Below are positions 49,417-60,448 of a stretch of 64,000 nt of DNA, piece by piece (position 1 is the first letter of the stretch; every line of letters begins with the position of its first letter). The stretch is from Emergomyces orientalis. Its lineage: Eukaryota > Ascomycota > Eurotiomycetes > Onygenales > Ajellomycetaceae. The notes under the pieces were generated by a model. The model ran no database searches. It was not told the origin of the DNA and saw only the letters and a list, made by a program, of their open reading frames with translations. The stretch is taken from positions 62,001-126,000 of the forward strand of contig MOWL01000045.1 in assembly GCA_002110485.1 (NCBI GenBank), written 5' to 3'. The translations under genes and the position numbers were made by a program.

Positions 49417-51700
49417 CGTGGTGAAACTAAGCTTTGATCGAATGACCTGAGCAGAGGCTGGGAATGAAGATTTTGAGATGGGAAGGCGCAGAGAGGGGAG
49501 TGAAATGACTGCAGATACTGCGTCTGGAACAACTGAGATGATAGTATAACAGTTGATTGATGAACAGGAGCTGGAGTCGATGGAAACGATGGATGAAAGA
49601 TGATGTTGTGGGATGGAGAGAAGAGAAGAGAAAATGAAAAGAAGAGGAAGAGGTTGGGGGGAAGTGGGAGAATTTAAAGGCCTGTGTGGACAAGCGACAA
49701 GCGAGAAGCGAGAAGCAAGAGAGCGCAACGGAGGGCAGGAGCCTGGCAACCACATCCTTTAGGAAAGTGTCAGGTGTGGTGTGTTCCAAAGGTTGTTATG
49801 GGCGCTTCCCAAAGCGGAAGTTCTGGTGAATGCCCACTGTCGTCACCCGCCAAACACACACCCGCCGATAACCCCCATTCATATGCGTGCTCTGCCCGGC
49901 AATTGTGTCTGGTGGCCACGTAAAGGCTCGTTGCTGGCTGTTGCTATTGTTACAGGGAGATCACGGCAATTCCCGCCGCTCCGCCGTGGAACCACCATAG
50001 CGGAACGATGTTCCCGCCCTTCTTGGCGAGGCCGGAACCTCAAATGAGATGGTCGGTTCAGCACCTAAAAGTAGGCATTTCCTCCTATCCGCTAACCCGG
50101 TATCATCTCCCCTACTGTAACAAGTAATGCCTATGCCTTCCAGATTTTACAAACCGCCCTAGTTTTTGAATAAAAATAACTTCTGTCAAACCATCATCAC
50201 TCAGGGGTAACAATGCATCACGAATTCAACCCCTGTCTAAACTTATGGGCCTCATACAAGGACATAAATGATTCTACTCGAACTCCGTTGAAGCTTACCG
50301 CAAGGTTGGATGTGCTTGTATCTGCAGAAACTGCAATTCGCGTGTAAACCCCTTTATTTTCTTCTCTATAAAACCCTTGATTATCAGAATGTTGGAAAAT
50401 TGATCTACTTCCAGATTCCCGCAGAAAAAGGAGATACCTGGGCACCTATTAGATCCTCTATAGATCTCCAAGTATATCTATATATTTATTATACCTCTTC
50501 ACCAGAAACTCTCGCCCTGAAAATAATAAAATGGCACCATCTCGATTCTAGAAATTATCAATACTATTTTAATTGAAATAAGGAGCCTAGGTGTAGCTGA
50601 TCATGATGCTCCAAGGGACGGTTATCGAGAATGACAATGAGAAAAATCCTCAGTCAAAGAAGAAGCGAACATCAAGCAAGAATATCATCGATGGTTGCCT
50701 GTCAGAAAGTACTTTCTAGATCTGGGAAGCTATGCCTATCTGTGGGAAGTATGGTATAGCGGTTGTTAGCTATATAGTACATACAATAAAAATGTCTCAG
50801 TGAAACAAAGAATGAAAACTGAGAGGCCCTTCATTACATTCGTTATTATTCTTATTCTGGACAAAAGAACGTAGAACGAAAGCTGATTCTCACGCTGCAA
50901 ATATATATTGAAATAAGGATCTCTGGTGCAAAATTGCTTAATTGGGGGGTTCCAAAATAGCGGAACCTGAGCCAGGAGGATTGTCGGGCCCTTGACCATG
51001 TGATTCGCTCTTGAGTGTTTTCTGGGGCAGCTTGTCAGCACAGTCTGCATGAAATAGCTGATGCTTAGGATACGTACTTCCTAGTTGCATCGAAACTTCC
51101 CAGGAAAGAAGGAAAGAAAACAATGACCACAGAACCACATCTACGTGGGCTTCTCGTTAATCGTTAATCGTCCAAATGATGATATCTGGGAGGCTTCAGG
51201 GAGTGGAAGTTTAGTTACAAAGTGAGAATGGCTTCAAGCCCGGTTCACCTGCTGTAGACAGGAAAGGTTCGTCAGCGCATCCAGATCTCGTCCGTAGATA
51301 ATGACGCCTACCTAGGTAGTCAAATGTTAGATGTGACGTGCTAGTTGAGAAGAGGAGGCAGTTGCAACAGTTCAGGAGGGAACGGGCGTACCGGATATGT
51401 CATTACTTCCCCATATTGTGACCACATTCCATCATCAAAGAAACTACAGGTTGTCCAGATGCTCACGATTTCCTTATTCAGGTCGAAAGTGGTTTCCGCT
51501 TCCACGAATATCTCTTGCTCTTTCCGTCTCAATGTTGTTGTTGGTTTCTTTATAAATTCCTGTCCGGATTTCACGTCTTGTTTTTCTTTTTCTTTTCCTT
51601 TCTCTCCTCACCAATTGGCATATCTCTAACAAAAGAACGTAAACTCTCCACTCCTTTCCGAAAATTTTCCCTCTAAAACAAATTTTTTTATCGCCTCGTC
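49417..51700. other. Intergenic, no firm gene
   Basis: About 2.3 kb. A minus-strand frame at 51574-51341 (77 codons, MKSGQEFIKKPTTTL...) has balanced composition but no recognisable family; it may be an exon or chance. A CCAAT-like site (CACCAATTGG) at about 51609 lies upstream of the small ORF at 51701. Confidence 0.5.
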
Positions 51701-51992
51701 ATGCTAACTATCACTGAGGCCACAGGTCTACTTGTCCTCTTGCTTGTGCTCCTTCAGCATCCTCTGATGCTGGCCTGGGTTCGGCGGCTTTGTCCATGGC
51801 TCTGGCCGCAGTCGGGCACTGTCACTGCTCTCCAGAATATTGGGGCCGCGGTCCAGCAGATGGAGGGCAAAGTTGAAAATTTTGAACCAGGCTGCAAATC
51901 GGGTTGAGCAGGGCGTTAACTCTGCTTTGTCAAAAATTCAATCCACCCTCTCCTCGCCGGCCGGGGTGGCTACGGCTCCTAGTGGGTCGTAG
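51701..51992 (+). pseudogene. Small membrane/amphipathic-helix ORF with a one-base frameshift
   Basis: From ATG 51701 the frame codes for a hydrophobic N-terminal helix (LLVLLLVLLQHPLMLAW) and then an amphipathic helix (LQNIGAAVQQMEGKVEN). It stops at 51907 after a stretch out of character. If one T of the AAAATTTTGAACC run at about 51876-51888 is skipped, the next frame continues the same helical heptad pattern (LNQAANRVEQGVNSAL) to a stop at 51990-51992, about 96 residues in all. The change is seen directly; whether it is a real mutation, an assembly error or programmed frameshifting is unknown. No known family was recognised. A CCAAT-like box sits about 90 bp upstream. Confidence 0.5.
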
Positions 51993-52137
51993 CCAGCACA
52001 AGCAAGAGGTTCCCGCTGTTCTCTTCGGCGCGGCTCGCGCTGATGAGAACGGACCACGGGAGGGAGGGAGGTTGGGCACCAGCGACGCGTTCGCACTTCT
52101 ACGCAGTGCTGGTGACTAGTAGCCTTTCGGGGTGAAG

Positions 52138-53502
52138 CTAAGACGAACTCAATATGCCTTTACGGAATCCTAAACTGTCGTCTATTGATGTCTTATCCAT
52201 GAAAAAGGTCGTTTCGGGAGAAATTTCGCCAGGCGTGAGGGAATCTGCTAGAGCTGCGGGCCAGCAGTGGGACTTGTTCTCCGTTGAGGTTGGAAAGCGG
52301 CGGAAACAAAACGAGCCTATAGCATACCAAGGATTATATTTCCGCGACTCCCTCTCTTCGTGCAAGGAGTGTGGATATCGTATTTGATATGGTGTATCCC
52401 CAAGCCCACTCCAGGAGGATGGATACACAGTTTGATACAGCCAGGTATCATTTACACATGTGCTCTGCCCCAGGTTCCTGACTGTCACAACTTCAAAAAA
52501 TAAATTCCGGCGAATCCCTTCACTCTTGTGATTGGACTTAATGACGTAGATTGTGGTATCACAATACTTGCAATATAGCCCTCTTTGATAGGCCTCAGAT
52601 GGGATCGCGTCTGGGAAATCCTTCGATACCATCCTGTAAGGCATACGAAGTTCGCTCTCTGAGGCCCAAAACTTTAACACGTAATGATAGAAACTTGAAT
52701 GAGGACAAAAAACCCGACGAAAATGTTCAAGGGGTAGGGACAGACCACGTGAAAATACCGCGTATTGTGTGTAAATGAATAATTCACCTTCTCCATTGAG
52801 TAGCGCAGAGATTTTCGTAACGACGTCTGTCAACCCAATAGTTAAGAAACACTTATGCAGTAAATATGCGCAGTCACCGAGTGTATTGTCAGCCTGCAGC
52901 TGCTCGATTAATTTGCTTTTATCCCGGAAAGTTATATTTATGCAAGGGCAAAGATTAACAATGCCAACTTTCCCCAGAGTACACACTCTGGCCGTGGCTC
53001 GAGTTAGAATGCCTCGGGTAGAAAACTGGCTGGTTGGATGCAATTTGAGGCATGTGGAGCAGCAATGCCATTGATCATTCTCTAGTAGGCGAAGCAACTG
53101 CCATCTCTCTGTGTTGATATTATCAGAGTTGTTCAGAAATTTAGAATCGTAGACATTGTTAGGCAAAAATCGGAATTGAGAAGAGGCCAGGGCATGTTTG
53201 TTAAACTCAAGAAGTGCCTTGCAGGTGAGAGCAAGGCAGACTTGGGATTCTAAAGAGAGGAGGCCGTTGATCTTGAGGAAAAGTTCGAGTGGGAGGTCCA
53301 ATAAAGGCGGGGTTTTTGCCTCCTGGAGAGAAATTTGACGTTGACCTTGGTTTCCCGCTTCTTCATGTGAGAGTGGAAAGGCTGCTTTTTTCAACCAGTT
53401 CACAAATTTTCTGTAGTGTTTGCGAATACCCTGCACTGCTGGAAGTAAGGGGCTCCGTTGGTATAGCACGCGAAGCGCGAGCTGGGAAGATGAGCTGAGC
53501 AT
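52138..53502 (-). CDS. F-box protein
   Basis: A single exon of 454 aa from ATG 53502. The F-box is at about residues 66-112: PPLLDLPLELFLKINGLLSL ... VCLALTCKALLEF. Downstream is a Cys/His-rich stretch WHCCSTCLKLHPTSQF and several further Cys residues (NLCPCINITF, YCKYCDTT), as in many fungal F-box proteins. It probably links a substrate to an SCF ubiquitin ligase through Skp1. The substrate is unknown. No introns were needed and no other domain is recognised. Confidence 0.85.
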   Translation of the reverse strand: MLSSSSQLALRVLYQRSPLLPAVQGIRKHYRKFVNWLKKAAFPLSHEEAGNQGQRQISLQEAKTPPLLDLPLELFLKINGLLSLESQVCLALTCKALLEFNKHALASSQFRFLPNNVYDSKFLNNSDNINTERWQLLRLLENDQWHCCSTCLKLHPTSQFSTRGILTRATARVCTLGKVGIVNLCPCINITFRDKSKLIEQLQADNTLGDCAYLLHKCFLTIGLTDVVTKISALLNGEGELFIYTQYAVFSRGLSLPLEHFRRVFCPHSSFYHYVLKFWASESELRMPYRMVSKDFPDAIPSEAYQRGLYCKYCDTTIYVIKSNHKSEGIRRNLFFEVVTVRNLGQSTCVNDTWLYQTVYPSSWSGLGDTPYQIRYPHSLHEERESRKYNPWYAIGSFCFRRFPTSTENKSHCWPAALADSLTPGEISPETTFFMDKTSIDDSLGFRKGILSSS

Positions 53503-54227
53503 TTTACTATTACTTTTGTCTCGTCCCGCTGATGTTGGGTTGGGAAGATAAGGGCGGGTTGTCAGTATGTTAAGTGCACGCAGTGTAAAATCAGACGCAG
53601 AGAGAAGGTAAGTGTGCAGCGTGGAAGGGTTGGATAGGGTAGAGGATAGAAGAAATAACCGGGCTCGATTCGATAGAAAAAGAGCATCTATGACATGATA
53701 TATAAATCTTCTTTACTGTAAGTTTCTAACCGGTCATAATGAGGAAACGTTGGATCGCTCTATTAGCAGGGAGAACCTAAATAAAAAAATAAAAAATAAG
53801 AAAATACATCATTGGAAAGCCAAAAAGTAGAGTTTTGATTGAGAGAATCGTATTCAGATTAGAGCTGCTGCATAGGGTTAAGATTTAGTACGGCGGTCTA
53901 TATTGACATATGTGGCCTGAGTGTCGTGATAATTCTTTAATACCACACAAGCACACGCTTCAATATAATTGTAAGAATATTGGCTTGCGGGCGTTATTCA
54001 AACGGGTTCGCATCCTGGCGCAATATGTAACAGAGGGAAGTATTTGTGTATTGTGAAACGGGTCTTGGAATGCTCGAATACTATGCCTAATAAATTCCTC
54101 AAGGACTCCGTCCACTGGCTCTGAGCTTACTTATAGAGTTTTATGCCAAGGCCCACTAGTCCAATTGGCAACACTGGACTTGGCAATGAGAATAGGGGCG
54201 GGGGTCCGCGGGTACCTAGAAAGCTAG
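53503..54227. other. Intergenic, F-box upstream region
   Basis: About 725 bp with no gene. It holds the promoter of the F-box gene in its left part. Confidence 0.5.
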
Positions 54228-54292
54228 GAGCGGGATGCCGGTAAACACCTTTCGGTAAAGGGCGGGATGCCGATAAACATCTTTCGGTAAAG
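54228..54292. repeat. Two tandem 32-bp units
   Basis: Two copies of GCGGGATGCC(G)GTAAAC...TTTCGGTAAAGG stand side by side. They differ by G/A and C/T only, the transitions expected of RIP. Purpose unknown. Confidence 0.7.
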
Positions 54293-54299
54293 GTAAAAG

Positions 54300-55230
54300 A
54301 TATAGTTTTTTGGAAATTTGTAGATGAGATTGTCCACTGTTATCACAGCTCTGACATCAGAGACTATCAATTAGATTGTGATGATGAAGTTACTATCCAT
54401 TTTTTCACCAATGAACATGTTCCCCCATGATTATACTTTCAGCGAAGAGAGTTAAGCTTGAATTTAGATATTAGAATTAAATTCTACTAAAGAATTTGAA
54501 ATTTAAATATTACTCATGTTGGCATACCTCTCTGCTAGTCCACGTGACGTCCCACCCATGATAGATAGTAGTTGGCTCTTTCAACAATCAACCAACCTTC
54601 CGCCTCTGATAACTCAAATTTACACAGATTAATATCATGACTTGAAAAACACTATACTAGTATTCGATAAGGTATCTATTCTTTCTACTCTGAGATGGCC
54701 TGCTTTAATTGCAATCACCTAATTAGGAATAACTTATACATGATTGTTGTACTGAGGAGCAAGGCTACTATCAAGACATAATTCAGAGAGGGTAAACTCG
54801 ATGAACAATGCATGACTCAGAAGCTGGTTGAATTTGACTCCAAAAGAGTGTTTAATGAAGTCAGTTAGATCAATCAGAAGCCAACATCCTTTGATGCCGA
54901 GAGCTTTTGACCATATATCATGACTTTTGCCCGTGATGTCAGCAACTGATCAGATAGTTCAAAGCACATATGTAGACTACATCTCTAAAATATGTACATC
55001 TCTAAACGGTGTTCTCTGCGGGCATCGTAAGAAGAAGATGGTTCATTTCTGGAAGGACATTGCAAGTCATATCTAGATCATCATATGCTTCATATTTGAA
55101 GGCTGGAAGATAATAGCTCTCAGAGATGCACGGAGTGCCATGCATAAAACAGAGCTGATAGAAAAAGTATAGACATGTTGTGCTTCAGCACAAAAAATGG
55201 AAAACTATGGATCATTGGACAGAGTAGCTT
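54300..55230. repeat. AT-rich decayed repeat, no open frame
   Basis: AT-rich, rich in TA and CA/TG, with stops in all frames and no frame of 60 codons. It looks like a RIP-damaged transposon, but no family motif survived. Confidence 0.35.
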
Positions 55231-56452
55231 AGCGGGCTGTCAGTCGTTATCCAACGCGGCAAGTTCCGGGTGCGTGCGAGGCCGATGATACAGGCCTGTA
55301 AGTAGAGTATATGTTGGAGATATATGGTAGCTCTCAGAAAATATTCGCATTGACGTTGGCTGCCAATGACAGGGGACATTCCCGCCCGCAGCCACTACCG
55401 TCATCATGATATCATTCAATACACAAACAATGGCAAGCCAAAACGAGGCCCCACATGCACCTGCGCAAGGGGGGAGAACCTTTGAGAGTTGCAAAATTCC
55501 AGCCAAACGACTGGGTAATTAATCATCGGGGTACATTTTGGGTTCTACGAACCAGATTCGGGTGTGCCGTGGTTTGTGATTTTCGCTGTTGACGTATACG
55601 TAACCACTTTTTTCTTTTCTAGTCTTAATTTTGCGAGATGTACCGAAAATAGCCTCCCCGAATGTAAGACATGCATACCCTCCCACCGCCCACAAGCATC
55701 CACCCATGCCGTCTCATTGTCCATGGATGGGGCGATATAACGATTGAGGTAGGATGGAAGGTGGGGGAAGGGAAACGATATGCGGGTATGGGCCTTTTGA
55801 GGGAAAAGAAATAATAGGGTTCAGGAGAAGAGCGAGGGCGAAATATTTCCATCAGTTTCGAATAACCCACCCCCTCACCCCCAGGAAACTGATATCATAG
55901 CGATTTATAGCGACCCAAAAGACGTGCCTGGGTGTGAGGGGCAGGTGCGTACCATATATTCAATCCATTGACGTCCCAGCTCTGACCATCTAACCTCACC
56001 CTGCTCCTTAGGTTTTCGCCTGCGAGGAATTATCTCAAGCGCCACTGTTAGCCCCGCGCCATAAGCTTCTCGTCCTGGCGTCCATCCCCTCTATAGTCAC
56101 AAAGCATAATGAGCACCCGGCCCTTAGTGGCACATCCCCGTTGTAATTAGGGATGCGCAACAACCAGAGTGACAAGGGACAAGTTTGTTACCAAGTCGCT
56201 CTGAGCTGTTGAAACTCTATGGTTCGGAATATTCATATCCCAAACCCGTTTACAGAAGCACCCAACCAAAAATTTGCTCAGAAAAAGTCGAGGAGGACTC
56301 TCGAAAGAAAATGGAAAAGAGATAAAATCCGGGTAAAGTCCTGGTCAACAAAACACACGGAACCGCATAAATACTATGTATAAGCCTCTGGTTTGACAAC
56401 TTATTAGGTTTCGGGAAGTAAGTTCATGAGTCATCGATGACTAACACTGCTG
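55231..56452. other. Intergenic, no recognisable gene
   Basis: Short frames on the minus strand (55506-55240, 55707-55519, 55870-55625) lack motifs or splice logic. Nothing further seen. Confidence 0.5.
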
Positions 56453-56576
56453 GGACTTGTGGGAGTCGTGGGCTTCCTAGTACGGACTAGCGCCCCGCAC
56501 ACAGCATATATAGCCCCCAGTACGGAGTACTCTGTAGATAGCTGCCAATACAACCACTCAGACGTCCAACAGGACT
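56453..56576 (-). mobile_element. LTR-like element copy, minus orientation, with 5-bp target duplication
   Basis: The element at 56458-56571 (114 bp) reads TGTTGGACGTCTGAG ... TCCCACA on the minus strand. GGACT flanks it at 56453-56457 and 56572-56576. It carries a central TATA-like stretch and a short extra segment (about 15 bp, containing TACGGAGTA) compared with the other two copies. Confidence 0.75.
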
Positions 56577-56587
56577 AACTATGAAAT

Positions 56588-56687
56588 TGTTGGACGTCTG
56601 AGTGGTTGTATTGGCAGCTCCCTACTGGGGGCTATATATGCTGTGTGCGGGGCGCTAGTCCGTACTAGGAAGCCCACGGCTCCCACA
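56588..56687 (+). mobile_element. LTR-like element copy, plus orientation, paired as an inverted repeat
   Basis: 100 bp, TGTTGGACGTCTGAG ... GGCTCCCACA, 16 bp from the inverted copy at 56458-56571. No matching 5-bp flanks are seen (GAAAT versus ATTAC). Together the two copies can form a hairpin with about 100-bp arms. Confidence 0.75.
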
Positions 56688-57024
56688 ATTACACACTACA
56701 CAGTCCCGAGGGCCACATAACTAAAAGGGGTCCGACTCTGTTCCCTTAGCCGAGTTCCCAATTAGGAATTGACGGATGGTGTTTAGATGGGAACTTATCT
56801 TTTCGTGTGCTCACCTAAAATTCTTTCGACTTACTCTATTGTATTTTATTGCTTCGTTCCATAGAGGGTGGTCCGGTTGCGTCGTCTTGTAGGCTCTCGT
56901 TTCCGCCAAGATCACGTGATGCAAACCAATCCAGGCAATACAACGAAGCGGAAGGCGGGCTAACTGTGGAAACGTCGCACCCGCTCGAGACAGATCAGAC
57001 AGACCTGGATTTCCCACTACAGTT
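56688..57024. promoter_or_regulatory. Upstream region of the 57.0-kb gene
   Basis: 337 bp between the inverted LTR-like pair and the next start codon. No gene. It probably contains the promoter; no site was identified. Confidence 0.4.
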
Positions 57025-57879
57025 ATGTTTAGGCGCCCGAGACAGACTGAGCCCGACAGGCTCTCAATGAGACTTAGCACAATACTTCATCCTCTCACTG
57101 TGACACCTTGGGGAACGCTCGCAATGTGGTATCTGGGCGTCCCTATAGCCGTTGGGGTAAGAATGTGTACCTTTAGCAGTAAAGTCATGAATCCGTCTTT
57201 GTTCCTGCTAACCATCTTCCTGTCCCTGTAGGCCCCCATGGTTGTGGTGCAAGACAACGACTACACAGCCGCCATTGAAAAGTTCGTGAACGCGGGATTC
57301 GCCCAAAGTGTTCCGAATCGCACCCCTCCTCCGGAGATTATGGAGGAGCATCCAAACCCACAACAGATGTTGGAGGAAATAAACGCGCCTTACAAACGCT
57401 TGGATCGGTCTTGTGCAGTATTTGATTATCCACATGGTGATCCAGCGGAAAAAAGCTTGCAGGTGTACCTGTTTCCGAACTCATTTACACACCTTTCTCT
57501 AGAAGATGTTTCCCGCCCTTCGAACAAAATAGGATATACAGCGACAACAGAGCAATTTGATATCTACAACAATTTACACTACCCACTGGAGCAGGCATTG
57601 GTTGAAAGCTTTGTTAAGGCTGCGATTGATGAAGAGCGGGACGCTGGTTTTTCTGCGTGGGGCGAGACACTGAGGTCCTGGGTATCCCTGATGACAGGAT
57701 ACCTAGAGGTCGATAACGATGTTCTCGATCATTGTTTGGATAAGCAGGCAGTGGAATGGTATAGTACCCACTTTGGTCGAATCCGCGAGGCCAATTTTGG
57801 CCCCATTGATCGACGCATTTCGAAACGTCTCGGCTCCGGCAAAGAGCTGCCAGTAGATATGAGGGGAAATGCTATTTAA
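57025..57879 (+). CDS. Conserved fungal hypothetical protein, possibly nucleotidyltransferase-like
   Basis: Two exons: 57025-57156 and 57232-57879, 259 aa (or 245 aa from ATG 57067). Splicing joins YLGVPIAVG to APMVVVQDNDYTAAIEKFVNAGF, which reads as a continuous alpha/beta segment. Later parts include LQVYLFPNSFTHLSLEDV and FDIYNNLHYPLEQALVESFV. The VVVQDNDY/AGF arrangement recalls NTase-fold proteins common in filamentous fungi, but the usual GS...D triad is not clear, so function is not assigned. It is tail-to-tail with the nucleotidyltransferase at 58.3-58.9 kb. The start is uncertain. Confidence 0.6.
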
Positions 57880-58204
57880 TGGTGGTTTTCATTCAACTAC
57901 AAGTATATGGTTTCTTCTTGCCAGGAAAAGATTTCAGCAAGCGATTCATATCATCTGTGAGACCTATAGTAAGACTACATAACACCTCCAGAGTCCGGTC
58001 ATAACTACATACCCCATCGGCGTTCCCCGGTAACAGGTTGCAATAACATCGGCAGCACTCCGTAGCGTCCCAGAAAGCCACCACAGATGGCAAGCTCCTC
58101 ATGAGCTCGACAACTGGCTGAAGGAGGGTTTCGGAAACTTCTACCTTCGTGAATTTCTACCGCTCGGTCAATATCTGGGTTGAAGAGGATGGCACAGAAA
58201 CTTA

Positions 58205-58864
58205 CTAGTTTTGGAAGATAGTGCTGCATTTGACCTTTGCTTTCAGAGCCTGAGCCAAAGCTGGCCTCTTTTGCACAAGATTTGCCAAGGCAGTTTGCAA
58301 CTCTTGGCTTTAGTTGAAGTCGAGCTCTGGTCTGCCCGGCACAGCCAAAGGGATCATATTCATGATATCACGAATATCGGTTTCTTCTTTAGCACTACCT
58401 TGGCGCTGATATTGGGACAAAATCTTTTCACGCAGGATCCATTCAGGGCCAAAAAGTTTGACCCCTCGACCATTGATACTCAACGTCTTCCGTGTTGCGA
58501 CCTGAATGTTGTACTGGGGACGTTGCGGCCAGCTTCGGTAGTCGAATACTTCCAACTCCACCAACTGAACGGGACCTCCTGGTCGGCGCAGTTTGTATGC
58601 GGCAATGGTGTGCCCGAACTGGCTGACTCCTTCGAACTCGGACGGGAAGGATGTGAGGAGCTGAGTTGTAAGACGGTCGGCGGTGATCATACGGTGGTCA
58701 ACATGAATGACGAAGTCAACGTCTTCAGTCCTTCGAGTCTGGTCTACACTCAACAGACAGGTGGCAGCGCCCCCCATGATGGCATAATCGATATTTAATG
58801 AATCAAGCTTCTGCGCCAGCGTGGAAACAACAGTTCTCAGGTCTTCGAGACTGAGCGGCGCCAT
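58205..58864 (-). pseudogene. Nucleotidyltransferase-like gene with an in-frame stop near the C-terminus
   Basis: From ATG 58864 the frame is open for 184 residues. YAIMGGAATCLL (residues about 27-38) and RRTEDVDFVI (43-52) form the G-G plus D-x-D pattern of the NTase (MNT/AbiEii-like) fold, and LFGPEWILREKILSQYQR and EETDIRDI fit the helical part. After PGRPELDFN comes TAA (58310-58312), yet the same frame continues with a convincing helix (QELQTALANLVQKRPALAQAL) to a stop at 58205. A CAA-to-TAA change is one way to explain this. The shortened form may still fold. Substrate unknown; the family includes RNA- and nucleotide-modifying enzymes. Confidence 0.7.
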
Positions 58865-58924
58865 CGTATTTTCAGGTATCTTTAGACTGTGTCTGTACGC
58901 ACACCATTCCGAGGAGCTAACCAA

Positions 58925-59649
58925 GACGGAGCATCACTTACTAGGCCGAGTTAAGTATGGAGTTTGGTTCAAGTGGAATTCAATTGAACAGTATGTTCTG
59001 CTTTCAAGTTCGCACGGGGGAAGAAGGAGAAACCGGCGGTTCTCAGGGAAGTGAACCTCTATTTATTCTACTCTTCATGACGACGGGAAAGAGCGAAGGC
59101 CTCAGTGGACATAATCCTCGCTCCTGGTGGCGGCGCTCAGAGCGAGCTGTTGAGCCTCACTCCGCCTTTTTTCCATTGCATTTGCGGTGCTGGTTGTCTG
59201 GCGTTTAGCCCAACCGAGCTCGTTGGTCAACACCCAGTGTTAATGTGAGTCTCCAAAGCTATTTGAACTAATAAGAATTGCATATGCAGTCTGGAACATG
59301 GGAATCTGAAATTAGCTAATGCAGCTGATCGACATAGGCGACTATATAAATTCAGAGTGGCTAATCATAGCTGGTCCCTGATCATCAAGTCTTGAGCAAC
59401 ACGTTACAGGCGATCAATAGACACTGCAAAATTTTAGTGTCAGTGCAAATTAAAGTGTAACTTTAAAGCAAATGCTCTCGAGGAAGCTTTCTATCCGTTT
59501 TCGCAACAGACCTCTGCAGCATTCCAGCGATGCCAAGGGCCTGCTATCTCTTGGGCAATACGCATGCATTCCGATCAAAAGACAAGGATCAGGCCCCTTA
59601 CTTAAATTGCGGCGTCTAGAAACATTTGATCAGAGGAATAATAACCCAA
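58925..59649. other. Intergenic, no recognisable gene
   Basis: No motif-bearing frame. Nothing seen beyond short ORFs on both strands. Confidence 0.5.
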
Positions 59650-60012
59650 CACAACTGCGACGTAGCACAGGCAGCTATATCATCAGCGAAATAGTGACTC
59701 TGGTCTGCGGAGCCAGGAGTGAGGCAGAAAGCGAACCCTGCAGCTTGGTGCTGTTCCAATCTCCATAGGCAAAGACGACCTGCGAAGATAACCTTGTGGC
59801 GTAGTACCCATAATACATCAGCAAACGGTAGTGCCCTGGCCTTGCGACGTAGCGTGAAGATCCCAGAAAGCTTTAGGTAATGATCCCGATCTCGAAAACT
59901 GCGAGACGAGCCGTATGGTGCCCTGCCGTTCCAATCTCCAGAGGAAACAGCGGCATGTGGGAGAAGATGACCTTGCGGCGTAGAACCCAATAACTCATCA
60001 GCAACAGGTGCA
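59650..60012. repeat. Diverged tandem duplication, unit about 175-184 bp
   Basis: Matching anchors recur in the same order: TGCGACGTAGC at 59655 and 59840, GTTCCAATCTCCA at 59754 and 59930, and CCTTG(T/C)GGCGTAG with a following CATCAGCAA at about 59790 and 59965. Identity between is low, so it is old. No coding role is evident. Confidence 0.55.
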
Positions 60013-60178
60013 CAGACCGACTCCTCTCAGTCATGATTTATTGAGTATGGTGCGGCCATACCAACGGGGCTGGCGGCTAATCGAAACATACATACGGAGT
60101 ACACAACCATTCGTCGAGACGAAAAGGTGGGAATATTTGAAACACTTACCCAACACGAATGCGAATGGAGAAACCTCA

Positions 60179-60448
60179 TCAATGTAGGGGTCCATTGTCT
60201 GGGGCCTCACAGTAGGTTGAAACCTCCTCAGAGGGTCTTTGGCGAGTTGCCTGAGGAAAGGAATCCGCAGGCCAGGCCCCTAAGCTCAACTGACTGGGTC
60301 CAGTGACATCCACACCACCTACTTCAAGCCGCAGCCTTGGCGTGGGGCCCGAGGGCCTGGCGGGTCTGAAGGCAGCACCGGTCATCAGATCAGCTTTCAT
60401 TTCCCCGTAAGGATCCGTTGGTGAGGCGGCCATTTTGAGACCCAGCAT
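60179..60448 (-). CDS. Hypothetical ORF, possible first exon
   Basis: 89 codons from ATG 60448 with Pro/Gly-rich, balanced composition (MLGLKMAASPTDPYGE...). Past its stop, another frame (MDPYIDEVSPFAFVLG) ends at a strong GTAAGT donor at about 60149, which hints that a spliced gene runs further to the left, but the exons could not be joined with confidence. No family recognised. Confidence 0.3.
   Translation of the reverse strand: MLGLKMAASPTDPYGEMKADLMTGAAFRPARPSGPTPRLRLEVGGVDVTGPSQLSLGAWPADSFPQATRQRPSEEVSTYCEAPDNGPLH

Noticed and set aside
53980..54030. tRNA-like GGTTCGCATCC stretch
   Set aside because: No cloverleaf or A box could be drawn.
57893..58229. Extra exon for the nucleotidyltransferase after GTAAGT at about 58206
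   Set aside because: Joining it creates an immediate stop, so it cannot extend the protein.
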